Shown here piece by piece: positions 16,685 through 23,997 of a stretch of 64,000 nt of DNA. The stretch lies in assembly GCF_004798705.1 (NCBI RefSeq), contig NZ_CP039290.1:2418001-2482000 (forward strand), written 5' to 3'. Position 1 is the first letter of the stretch. The number at the start of each line of letters is the position of its first letter. A program made the position numbers and the translations under genes. The stretch is from Arthrobacter sp. PAMC25564 (GTDB taxonomy: Bacteria; Actinomycetota; Actinomycetes; Actinomycetales; Micrococcaceae). The notes below the pieces were generated by a model. It was not told where the DNA came from, ran no database searches, and worked only from the letters and a program-made list of their open reading frames with translations.

Positions 16685-17842
16685 TCAGGGTTTACCGCTA
16701 CCGGCGGCCACCGGCTGCGCGAATGACTTCGCTGCACGGGATCCTGCCATGGCGCTCGCGGCAATCGTGATGAGAGCTCCCAGCAGCAGGGCGGCGTTCT
16801 CTCCGGGGAGCAGGACGTGCAGCTGGGTGCCAATGCTTGCCGCTGCGACCGGTACGCCAAGCTGCGCAGCCGAGAGGACTCCCAGCGGCAGCGGGAGCCC
16901 AAACGCCCTTAGTCCGGAGTGGATCAGGACCGTGCCAAGTCCCAGGGACAGGCCCAACACGATCATGTCCGGGTGGCCGGCCAGGTCGCGCAGGTTCAGG
17001 GAGGCGCCCAGCCAGACAAGGAAGATCGGTCCCAGGAAACCATCGCTGACGGCGAAAAGCTGGCGGGCCAGCCGTCTCGGTTCGCCGACCGCGGCCACCA
17101 CCAGCCCGAACGAGAATCCAGCCAGCATCACTGAGACATGGCCGAAATTGGCCACCCCGGCCAGCGCGAACAGCAGAACCAGCTGGATCCGCAACTCCAG
17201 GGCAAACTTGCGGTTTTCCGAGAGCCGATGCATGCGCCGGCGGGCGCCGCTGCGCTCCAGCGAGCGAAGGACGAAAAAGATCGCAATGGCGCACGCACCC
17301 ACCGCGAGCGCCCCGAGTGCGGCGCGGCCCGCGTTCGGCGGATCCAGGGCCAGCGGCAGCGCGACTATGCAGGCGACATCGGCGATGGCCACCTGCGCGG
17401 TCATGGCCACCACCTTCGGGCCGCCCAGGCGCAGGGAATCGACAATCGGCAGGACCATGGCCGCGGACGAGGACGCGAGCAGCACCACATACAAAGGGGC
17501 GTGCCCGGTCCCGAAGGCCAGGCCCATCCCGGTTCCAACGACGGCGGCGGCGAACCCGGCGGCGGCGGCCTGGCCGAAGCCCTTCCCGAGTGCGGAGCGG
17601 ATCTGCGGATCCCGGACCGGCACATGGGTTCCGGCGACGAACATCATCAGGGCAAAGCCAATGTTTGCCAGCAGACTGAAGGTGGGATCGCCGGCGTCGA
17701 CCAGCGAAAGCCCCGTCCGTCCGATCACGATGCCTGCCAGCAACTCACCCAGGACCACCGGAAGTCTCCAGCGCACCGGCAGCGCCAGCAGGGGTCCCGC
17801 GAGGGCGACGACGGCGATCAGCGCCAGGGACAGGAACGTCAC
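16685..17842 (-). CDS. Cation/proton antiporter (CPA2 family)
   Basis: A 385-residue protein with 11-12 hydrophobic helices and the CPA2 pattern: RLPVVLGELLAGIVIGRTGL near the start, FALMMFVAGTHVP, and a later FLVWLGASLNLRDL. Such proteins exchange Na+ or K+ for protons; the ion cannot be assigned. There is no C-terminal RCK/TrkA domain. It starts with GTG that overlaps the stop of the upstream gene as GTGA, so the two genes are coupled. Confidence 0.82.
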   Translation of the reverse strand: MTFLSLALIAVVALAGPLLALPVRWRLPVVLGELLAGIVIGRTGLSLVDAGDPTFSLLANIGFALMMFVAGTHVPVRDPQIRSALGKGFGQAAAAGFAAAVVGTGMGLAFGTGHAPLYVVLLASSSAAMVLPIVDSLRLGGPKVVAMTAQVAIADVACIVALPLALDPPNAGRAALGALAVGACAIAIFFVLRSLERSGARRRMHRLSENRKFALELRIQLVLLFALAGVANFGHVSVMLAGFSFGLVVAAVGEPRRLARQLFAVSDGFLGPIFLVWLGASLNLRDLAGHPDMIVLGLSLGLGTVLIHSGLRAFGLPLPLGVLSAAQLGVPVAAASIGTQLHVLLPGENAALLLGALITIAASAMAGSRAAKSFAQPVAAGSGKP

Positions 17843-18276
17843 CGCACGCCCGGCCCGGCAGCACCCCGGGTTCCCATATCTGCCAGTTTCACCGGAATGG
17901 GCGTGTTCTCGTCTGTCAGGTAGGAAGCGCAGACCCGGTGGTACCCGTCGGCGATCTGGGCCGGGATGCCGGCTTGGAGAATTCCGCGGACCAGCAGTAC
18001 CGGCGAAAGCTTCCTGCCGGCGGCGATCTTGGCCAGATCCGCGGCGACGTGCGGGTTGTCCGGCCTCAGGAGCGGCAGCCCCGAGGCGCGCAGGATGTCT
18101 TTCGCGAGCTGATGCGTCACCGGGGCATTGCGCAGTGACTGCACGATCGCGGCGGCACCGGCACCATCGGTCAGGAGTGCGAGGTAGCTCTCCGCAGCCG
18201 GGTAGTCATGTTCCTCCGGCTCGGGGAGCCAGATCACTGATGCCGTGTCATCGCTTCTCTTGGAGTCTTTGGCCAT
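17839..18276 (-). CDS. Small ParB-like/unknown protein upstream of the antiporter
   Basis: A 145-residue soluble protein I cannot name with certainty. Its second half (KLSPVLLVRG, then IADGYHRVCASY) resembles the ParB-like fold in which a D-G-x-H-R motif binds nucleotide, but a DNA partner or catalytic motif is not evident. The N-terminus is acidic with an AESYLALLTDGAGAAAIV segment. Overlap with the antiporter gene by four bases suggests a common regulatory or maturation role, which is inference. Confidence 0.6.
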   Translation of the reverse strand: MAKDSKRSDDTASVIWLPEPEEHDYPAAESYLALLTDGAGAAAIVQSLRNAPVTHQLAKDILRASGLPLLRPDNPHVAADLAKIAAGRKLSPVLLVRGILQAGIPAQIADGYHRVCASYLTDENTPIPVKLADMGTRGAAGPGVR

Positions 18277-18339
18277 GGACTGAGCCTAGTGCGGTCACCC
18301 GGCAAACGCTTTCTTTCCGCGGCTCCGTAAATCATGGGC

Positions 18340-18594
18340 CTAGTCTTGGGGCCGGCGCTCCACCACCGCGTAGGCCTTGCCGTCCAGGAACTCCCAGTCG
18401 GTGACCACCATGAACCCGAGGGCGTCCACCCTGTCATTGAGGACGTGGGCGTCAAAGCCGCCATCCCGGGGTTCGGCATCCCAGGTCAGGACATGGACTT
18501 CTTTCCCCTCCAGGATCAACAGCTCGGTGTTGACGTCGAAGTCGTCCTGCGGCTGATCACTCAGTTGGCAGATGGCGACACAGTGGCTGGTCAT
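18340..18594 (-). CDS. Hypothetical 84-residue protein
   Basis: GGAGGC just upstream sets the start at MTSHCVAICQL rather than at an ATG 63 bases earlier. The product is soluble, with alternating strands (TELLILEGKEVHVLTW; ALGFMVVTDWEFLDGKAYAVVERR). The C-terminal strand pair could fold as a small beta domain. I do not recognise the family. It is transcribed alone, 63 bases downstream of the preceding same-strand gene's upstream region. Confidence 0.6.
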   Translation of the reverse strand: MTSHCVAICQLSDQPQDDFDVNTELLILEGKEVHVLTWDAEPRDGGFDAHVLNDRVDALGFMVVTDWEFLDGKAYAVVERRPQD

Positions 18595-18792
18595 TTCGGG
18601 CCTCCGCTTCGGGATCGCTGATGGCATCATCCTATGCCCGGGCCCCCGGCGGCCCACGGAATCGGGCCCGATTCCCCCGGGATCCCCATGGATTCCACCC
18701 CATGGCCGTTACCTTAATGTGACATTTGGCCGCTGCGCCCGTACGGTTGTTAAGTGCCTGTTGTCTCCGATACGGGCACTCCCCAGCCGATT

Positions 18793-18970
18793 GCCTAACT
18801 CTGCCGCGGCCTCGGGGCATCTCGCAGCAAACGTCCGGCAGAGACGGGGAAACCACTTTTGACCTGCTGTCATACAGGTCTTGGGGTGAAGCCGCACAGC
18901 CTGCAGCCGCGGGCCTGAGTGCGGCCGGGTGCCTCCCATCCGAATCCGACAGCTCACCTCGCAGGCATTG
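18793..18970 (+). ncRNA. Cyclic-di-AMP (ydaO/yuaA) riboswitch
   Basis: The leader of the cell-wall protein gene carries the hallmarks of this class: the hairpin arms CTCTGCCG (18799-18806) and CGGCAGAG (18836-18843), the conserved GGGGAAACC, a GACCTG/CAGGTC stem (18861/18875), TTGGGGTGAA, and the closing run CCGAATCCGACAGCTCACCT then CGCAGGC. In actinobacteria this switch commonly precedes NlpC/P60 or resuscitation-factor genes and usually turns them off when c-di-AMP binds. It ends 15 bases before the start codon. Confidence 0.9.
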
Positions 18971-18985
18971 GGAGAGGCTACAGCC

Positions 18986-19732
18986 ATGTCTTCAGACACC
19001 GTCAATTCGCACAGCAGCACTGCCACGCACACCACGCGGCGCTCGGCACGTTCATCCGCAATCACCGGCAAGGCAGGCACCATCGGCCGCCACGCCGCCG
19101 TCATCGCCGCAGCCTCCGGCCTGGTCCTCAGCGGGGCCATGGCCGCCAACGCCGCAGAAGCACCCGCGGAACGCAACTCCGTGCCGGCGTCGTCCGTTGA
19201 CGTCAAGGGCCAGGTCGGCGCGCCGCTCATCGCGGACTCAAGCGTCCGGATCAGCTTCGAACGCCCGGCCGTCAGCTCGACGGCGGCTCCGGTGATCGCA
19301 CAGCCCGCCCCCGCCGCGGCAGCTGCCCCCGCCGCCGCGGCGCAGGCACCCACGGCTCCGAAGGCCACGGTGCAGGTCAAGGCAGCCCCGGCGGCCGCCG
19401 CCGCTCCGGCAGCCGGCGGCCTCAACGCCGCCATGCTCGCCGCCGCCTACGGCCAGCTGGGCATCACGCAGGACTGCACTGCCATGGTCGAGAAAGCCCT
19501 CGGCGCCGCCGGCAAGCCGGTCGGGGACCTTGGCCCCATGCAGTTCCTGAACTACGGCACCGTCGTGGCAACGCCCGAGCCGGGCGACATGGTGGTCCAG
19601 TCCGGCCACGTGGGCATCTACGCCGGCAACGGCCAGGTCATCAGCGGCGGTATGAACGGCGTAAACTCCACCATCGTCCACCCGCTGTCCTGGCTGACGG
19701 CCACCGGCGGCGTGACCTTCGTCCGTGCCTAA
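18986..19732 (+). CDS. Secreted NlpC/P60-like cell-wall protein
   Basis: The 248-residue protein has a long twin-basic-like N-terminus with a hydrophobic core and A-N-A-A signal cleavage near residue 60. An Ala/Pro-rich linker (residues ~100-150) leads to a compact C-terminal domain with Cys in ITQDCTAMVEKAL and His in GDMVVQSGHVGIYAG, the Cys-His order of NlpC/P60 cysteine peptidases. That makes it a candidate peptidoglycan endopeptidase or cell-wall-binding relative. Its c-di-AMP riboswitch leader links it to envelope or osmotic control. The start directly follows GGGAGAGG. Confidence 0.85.
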   Translation: MSSDTVNSHSSTATHTTRRSARSSAITGKAGTIGRHAAVIAAASGLVLSGAMAANAAEAPAERNSVPASSVDVKGQVGAPLIADSSVRISFERPAVSSTAAPVIAQPAPAAAAAPAAAAQAPTAPKATVQVKAAPAAAAAPAAGGLNAAMLAAAYGQLGITQDCTAMVEKALGAAGKPVGDLGPMQFLNYGTVVATPEPGDMVVQSGHVGIYAGNGQVISGGMNGVNSTIVHPLSWLTATGGVTFVRA

Positions 19733-19774
19733 GCCTACGCACGGCTGACACGTTGACTGAACGGCGTGTGGAGG

Positions 19775-19819
19775 GGCCGGTGATCAGCTGCCTTGGGGGC
19801 GGCTGATCACCGGCCTTTT
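19775..19819 (+). terminator. Rho-independent terminator of the NlpC/P60-like gene
   Basis: GGCCGGTGATCAGC (19775-19788) pairs perfectly with GCTGATCACCGGCC (19802-19815) around a 13-base loop and is followed by TTTT. It lies 42 bases after the stop codon and separates this gene from the convergent kinase gene. Confidence 0.9.
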
Positions 19820-19884
19820 CGTGTGGACCGGGCAAGCTCCGCACCCGAAGCCACTCTGCCCCTGAAGCCCCTGAAGCCCCGCTC

Positions 19885-20883
19885 TTAGCGCCCCGCGAGC
19901 GGAAGCGTGAGCTTCATGGTTGTACCCTGCGGCCCGGTCCGGGCCACCTCGACGGTGCCGCCGGCGGCCGTGGCGATCTCGCGGACCAGCGCCAGTCCGA
20001 TGCCGAAGCTTCGCTGCCCGCGGGTTCCATCCGGGCTGGGGGTCCGGACGAAGCGGTCAAAGATCCGGGCCTGGTCCACGCCCGTGATTCCGGGCCCGGT
20101 GTCCGCCACGCTGATAACCGCATGGTTCCGCTCCACCCCGGTGCTGATAGTGACGCTCCCGCCGGACGGCGTGTGGGCCAGGGCATTGTCCGCCAGGGCG
20201 AGCACAGCCCGCCGCAGCGAGTTCCGGTCGATCCGGGCCAGCGGCCGGCCGCCGTCGGAGAAGGCGAGACGGATGTCATGCCGTGACGACAGTTCCTGCA
20301 GGCTCTCGGTGACGGACCCGGCGACGTCGGCCAGCTCCACCGGTTCCGTGGAACGGTCCGGCGCGGCGCCGGTCGCGGCCAGCAGAAGTTCGTTGACGAT
20401 CCCGGTCAGGGTGGCCGCATCTTCCCGGATCCTGCCCAGGGCCTGGCCCGGTTTGGAGTCCGGCACGGCGTCGCGCTGGGCGAGCTGAATGCGCGCGTCC
20501 AAGATGGCCAGGGGCGTGCGCAGTTCATGGCTGGCGTCCTGGACGAACCGCCGCTGCAGGGCCAGTGCTTCCCCCAGCGGCCGGATGGCGCTGCGCGCAC
20601 TGAGCCACCCGACGACGCCGGCCAGCACAATGCCCGCCACCCCGGCGATGATCATCGCCTCAATCAGGTCCTTGGAATCGAGATAGGTGTAAGCCTTCCC
20701 GGCCGCCGCGGAGCCGGGCAGATCCGGGTGCGCCAGCTTGTTCATCAGATAGACGGTCGCCGCGGCGAGGAGGCAAAGGACCAGCACCGCACAGGCGGCG
20801 CTGATCCGCAAAGCGACCTTGAGCGAGGCCCGGCGGAGGGTGTCCTGGTCCGGTTCGCCGGCCAACGGAGGCCTGCTATTCAT
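19885..20883 (-). CDS. Sensor histidine kinase
   Basis: A 332-residue kinase with two membrane helices (about residues 25-48 and 77-95) that enclose only about 28 residues, a HAMP-like linker, the H-box with phospho-accepting His in DASHELRTPLAIL, the N-box (LALADNALAH), the G1 box (VADTGPGI) and the G2 box (SFGIGLALVREIA). The very short external loop suggests sensing at or within the membrane. It overlaps the response-regulator gene by eight bases and belongs to an operon with DedA and PAP2 proteins. Confidence 0.93.
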   Translation of the reverse strand: MNSRPPLAGEPDQDTLRRASLKVALRISAACAVLVLCLLAAATVYLMNKLAHPDLPGSAAAGKAYTYLDSKDLIEAMIIAGVAGIVLAGVVGWLSARSAIRPLGEALALQRRFVQDASHELRTPLAILDARIQLAQRDAVPDSKPGQALGRIREDAATLTGIVNELLLAATGAAPDRSTEPVELADVAGSVTESLQELSSRHDIRLAFSDGGRPLARIDRNSLRRAVLALADNALAHTPSGGSVTISTGVERNHAVISVADTGPGITGVDQARIFDRFVRTPSPDGTRGQRSFGIGLALVREIATAAGGTVEVARTGPQGTTMKLTLPLAGR

Positions 20884-21553
20884 GGGCGTCGCCGATCTGG
20901 TAGCCGACGCCGTGGACCGTGCGGACCACGGCCTTGGAAATCTTCCTTCGGAGGTGGTGGACGTAGGTGTCGATCACGCCGGGCTGGTCGGCGGCCTGGA
21001 AATGTTTGTTGAGCAATTCTTCCCGGGTGAAAACCCGGCCGGGTTCGGCGGCCAGGGCTCCCAGCAGCTCGGCTTCCTTTGCGGTGAGGGAGACCAGCGG
21101 CCCGTAGACCGAGCGCACAGAGCGCGACGCCGGATCGAGTTCCCAGTCGCCGATGCTCACGGGCGCGGCGGCCGGCGTGTAGCTGCGCGTCAGGGCGCGC
21201 AGGCGTGCCGCGAGCTCGTCGGCGTCGAACGGTTTACTCATGTAGTCATTGGCGCCCGCGTCCAGGCCCCTGACCTTTTCATCCGTAGCGCCGAGGGCCG
21301 TGAGGATCAGGATCGGCGTCGAAACCCCCTTGGACCTCAGCGCGTTGATCAGGGCGATGCCGTCCATCAGGGGCAAGCCGCGGTCGACCACCATAACATC
21401 CCAGACCTGGGTCAGCGCCAGGTGCAGTCCGTCCTGGCCGTTGGTGGCCAGCCGGATCAGGTAGTCCGGTTCCAGCAGTTCGGCGATGAGCGGTCCCAGG
21501 ACGACGTCGTCCTCCACCAGCAGCAGGGACGGCCGGCCGTCAGCGGTTGTCAT
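20876..21553 (-). CDS. OmpR-family response regulator
   Basis: The 225-residue protein starts at MTTADGRPS. The receiver domain has the acidic pocket (LLVEDD), the phospho-accepting Asp in VMVVDRGLPLMDG, the switch Thr in ILTALGA and the conserved Lys in YMSKPFDADEL. The C-terminal winged helix (SLTAKEAELLGALAAEPGRVFTR; DTYVHHLRRKI) binds DNA. It is one base from the DedA gene and overlaps the kinase gene, so the four genes are likely co-transcribed and perhaps autoregulated. Confidence 0.94.
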   Translation of the reverse strand: MTTADGRPSLLLVEDDVVLGPLIAELLEPDYLIRLATNGQDGLHLALTQVWDVMVVDRGLPLMDGIALINALRSKGVSTPILILTALGATDEKVRGLDAGANDYMSKPFDADELAARLRALTRSYTPAAAPVSIGDWELDPASRSVRSVYGPLVSLTAKEAELLGALAAEPGRVFTREELLNKHFQAADQPGVIDTYVHHLRRKISKAVVRTVHGVGYQIGDAHE

Positions 21554-21554
21554 G

Positions 21555-22295
21555 TCAGTTATTCTCCCGCGCCATACCTTCCGCCGGCAGTCCGCCCGCC
21601 GTGTCGTCACCACGGTCAGCCGCGGGTCCGGCCGCGGGGCCGCGGTTCTGGCGGCGGCGTTTGAGGAGCTGGACGCCCCACGGCAGGACGGAGACGAGGA
21701 CCATGACCACGGCGATGACGTCGATGTTCTTGGCGATGACCTCATAGTGTCCCAGCCATGTCCCGAGCAGGGTCACGGATGAGCCCCAGGCCAGCGCCCC
21801 GGTGATGTTCCAGAGCGTGAAGGATTTGTACCCGTAGCGGGCGATGCCGGCGCTCAGGGGTGCGAACGTCCGGACCATGGGCACAAAACGTGCCAGCACG
21901 ACGGCGGCCCCGCCGTGGCGGCGGAAGAAGTCCTCGGTGGTGGTCAGGTGCGCTGTCTTCAGGATCCGCGCGTCGTCCTTGAACCATCGGCGGCCGTACG
22001 TCCGTCCGATCATGTAACCGACCTGGTCGCCGGCCACGGCAGCGGCGGTGACGACGCCGATCAGCACCGGCAGCGTCAGTTGCAGCTGCTGATGCAGGAG
22101 GCCTGCGGTGAAGAGCAGTGAATCCCCGGGCAGGAAGGGGAAGAGGACGCCGGATTCGATGAACACCATAAGTGAGATGACGCCGAGCGCCGCCGGGCCG
22201 AGACCCTCGAGCAGGCTCGCCGGGTCAAGGAGCGAGGGGGTTCCGGCCGCGGCCGAGAGGACCGGGCCAAGCCCTGAAGCGTAAATGCCGTGCAT
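21555..22295 (-). CDS. DedA family membrane protein
   Basis: A 246-residue protein with the SNARE-associated/DedA core: FIESGVLFPFLPGDSLLFTAG near residues 45-65, GDQVGYMIGRTYGRRW, and the signature RFVPMVRTFAPLSAGIARY near residue 140. DedA/UptA proteins are now known as transporters that return undecaprenyl phosphate across the membrane. Pairing with a PAP2 phosphatase gene ten bases upstream fits a lipid-carrier recycling unit. AAGGAAG precedes the ATG. Confidence 0.92.
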   Translation of the reverse strand: MHGIYASGLGPVLSAAAGTPSLLDPASLLEGLGPAALGVISLMVFIESGVLFPFLPGDSLLFTAGLLHQQLQLTLPVLIGVVTAAAVAGDQVGYMIGRTYGRRWFKDDARILKTAHLTTTEDFFRRHGGAAVVLARFVPMVRTFAPLSAGIARYGYKSFTLWNITGALAWGSSVTLLGTWLGHYEVIAKNIDVIAVVMVLVSVLPWGVQLLKRRRQNRGPAAGPAADRGDDTAGGLPAEGMARENN

Positions 22296-22305
22296 GGTCA
22301 CTTCC

Positions 22306-23088
22306 TTAGGGACGGGGTGATCGGGAAGGCTGCGTGGACCGAACGGATGCTGCGGCCGGCAGGCGGTCCAGGATACGCGGAGCGAACCGGTTCCACAGCC
22401 CGGCCAGCAGCACAACCGCTGCGCTCGCCGCGAGGAACGAGGCTGCCACGTCGGTGGGGTAATGGACCCCGATATACAGCCGCGACCAGGCGACCACGAG
22501 GGCCAGCACCGCCGCGGCGACGGCTGTCACCTTGGCCCAGCGGGTTCCGCGGGCCAGGAAGTACAGCGCGAATCCCAGCGCGACCGCGAAGGAAACGTGC
22601 CCGCTGGGGAAGCTGTTGGAGCCCGTTTCCGGGGCGAGCGGATCGAACAGCAGGGCCGGGTTGGGCCGCTGGCGGGCGATGATGAGCTTGAAGAACTCAC
22701 TGGCCACCCAGCCGGAGCAGGCGACGAGGCCGAACGCGACGGCCTTCACCAGGGAGCGGCGGACCACCCAGAGATAGAGCGCGACGGCGGCAACGAGGAC
22801 GACGCCGGCCGCCGGGCCGAACACGACGTTCAGGGCCATCGCCACGGCGGTCAGCAGCGCGGCATGGTGCTGGCTGAGATCCTGGTCCACGCCCAGCTCG
22901 GCCACGCTGCCACCGGGGACCAGCTTGGCCGTCAGGCCCAGCGCAAGGACCGCCGCGGACAGCAGAATACCCAGCAGCAGCCAGTGACGGGCCTGCGGGA
23001 TGGCCCGGAACTGCGGGCCGGCAGCCGGGCGTGCGCCGGCGGGGTCATGGGGTACTGCAACGCGGTCAACAGGGGCGGGTCCAGGCAT
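22306..23088 (-). CDS. PAP2 family lipid phosphatase
   Basis: The 260-residue membrane protein has all three PAP2 motifs: KLIIARQRP, PSGH and SRLYIGVHYPTD, with six hydrophobic helices. Enzymes of this class remove a phosphate from lipid pyrophosphates such as undecaprenyl pyrophosphate. As first gene of a PAP2-DedA-response regulator-kinase operon it probably acts in envelope lipid-carrier recycling under control of that two-component system. Confidence 0.92.
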   Translation of the reverse strand: MPGPAPVDRVAVPHDPAGARPAAGPQFRAIPQARHWLLLGILLSAAVLALGLTAKLVPGGSVAELGVDQDLSQHHAALLTAVAMALNVVFGPAAGVVLVAAVALYLWVVRRSLVKAVAFGLVACSGWVASEFFKLIIARQRPNPALLFDPLAPETGSNSFPSGHVSFAVALGFALYFLARGTRWAKVTAVAAAVLALVVAWSRLYIGVHYPTDVAASFLAASAAVVLLAGLWNRFAPRILDRLPAAASVRSTQPSRSPRP

Positions 23089-23162
23089 GGAGTCCTCCGG
23101 GTCGGGGCAAGGGCGCTGTCCGGCGCCTGCTTCAACCCTCCCGTGCGGCCTTTAAGAAAGGC

Positions 23163-23597
23163 TTAAGAAGTTCCCTGTCCGTCCTCGCGGGCACACCGCA
23201 GCACGACTCCGTTTCCGACCGCGCGCGTCTCTTCCAGGCTGAGGTTCTCCATGGCGTCGAGGGGCTGGAACTCCGCCTCTTGAAATAGGGGCTTGCCGCG
23301 CCCGATCAGTACAGGATGGACATAGACCCGGTATTCGTCGACCAGCCCGAGCCGCCGGAACTCCGCGGCGAGATCGGCGCCGCCAAGGCATAGGTCACCG
23401 CCAGGCTGTTCCTTGAGCCACATGAGCTCCTCGACGAGGACGCCGCGCGCCACCGTGGTATTCCAGCCCGCGCTTTCCAGCGTCCGCGAATAGACGATCT
23501 TGGGCATGTCCCGCCAGATGCCGGCGAATTCGATCATCGTGGCGGGGCTCGCAGGGTCGCTGTCCGCCGTTTTGGTGGCGCGTCCGCGGGTGGTCAC
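23163..23597 (-). pseudogene. 5'-truncated dihydrofolate-reductase-like (RibD C-terminal) gene
   Basis: The 144-residue frame covers only the second two-thirds of a DHFR-like protein: PASPATMIEFAGIWRDMPKIV, YSRTLESAGWNTTV, then GGDLCLGGADLAAEF and YRVYVHPVLIGRGKPLF. Intact relatives carry about 60 more residues at the front, with the first NADPH-binding strand and the SLDG motif; here that part is missing and the frame begins at a chance ATG. The break lies next to the hipBA control region, which suggests a rearrangement removed the 5' end. It is probably not functional. Confidence 0.65.
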
Positions 23598-23621
23598 CTT
23601 CCGGAAGCCGCCGACGCCGGG

Positions 23622-23637
23622 CGGCAGGATCCTGCCG
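23622..23637. promoter_or_regulatory. hipBA operator, copy 1
   Basis: CGGCAGGATCCTGCCG is a perfect 16-base palindrome. It is the first of three related palindromes upstream of hipB, 60 bases before the next copy, and sits at the edge of the truncated DHFR-like gene. Confidence 0.7.
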
Positions 23638-23681
23638 GGTCGGGCCTTGGCCGGCCCCGCTTCCCCTGGAACATCCTATTC

Positions 23682-23697
23682 CGGCAATATCTTGCCG
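23682..23697. promoter_or_regulatory. hipBA operator, copy 2
   Basis: CGGCAATATCTTGCCG keeps six-base perfect arms (CGGCAA/TTGCCG) around TATC and matches the other two copies. An AT-rich stretch (CATCCTATTC) just before it is the likely promoter region, so binding here would block transcription. Confidence 0.7.
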
Positions 23698-23742
23698 AAT
23701 CCGGAGATCTGCGGCACGATGGAAGGGTGGAAGCGTCTGAAC

Positions 23743-23758
23743 CGGCAAGATCCTGCCG
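23743..23758. promoter_or_regulatory. hipBA operator, copy 3
   Basis: CGGCAAGATCCTGCCG, near-palindromic, lies 61 bases after copy 2 and 41 bases before the hipB start. Sites spaced by a near-integral number of helix turns favour cooperative binding of HipB dimers or looping by HipAB. Confidence 0.7.
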
Positions 23759-23799
23759 GATGGACCGTTGAGTCAGGGCACTGGAAACGGAGGGACCCC

Positions 23800-23997
23800 A
23801 TGCGCGACGTGGCCAGCATCGCGGCCGGCATCCGCAGCGCGCGCAAGGACGCCGGGATCACGCAGGAAGACCTGGCGCACCTGGCCGGGACCTCGGTGCG
23901 TACCGTCCGGGCGATCGAGACGGCCACGGGGAACCCCTCGCTGCAGGCTGTGGTAGCCGTGAGCAACGTTCTCGGCCTGCAGCTCATGGTGCGCTGA
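23800..23997 (+). CDS. hipB: HipB-like XRE antitoxin/repressor
   Basis: A 65-residue XRE-type helix-turn-helix protein (IAAGIRSARKDAGITQEDLA, TSVRTVRAIETATGNPSL) close to the DNA-binding core of HipB, without the C-terminal tail of the E. coli protein. GGAGGGA precedes the ATG. The stop and the hipA start overlap as TGATG, so the two are translated together. It should neutralise HipA and repress the operon at the three palindromes upstream. Confidence 0.88.
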   Translation: MRDVASIAAGIRSARKDAGITQEDLAHLAGTSVRTVRAIETATGNPSLQAVVAVSNVLGLQLMVR

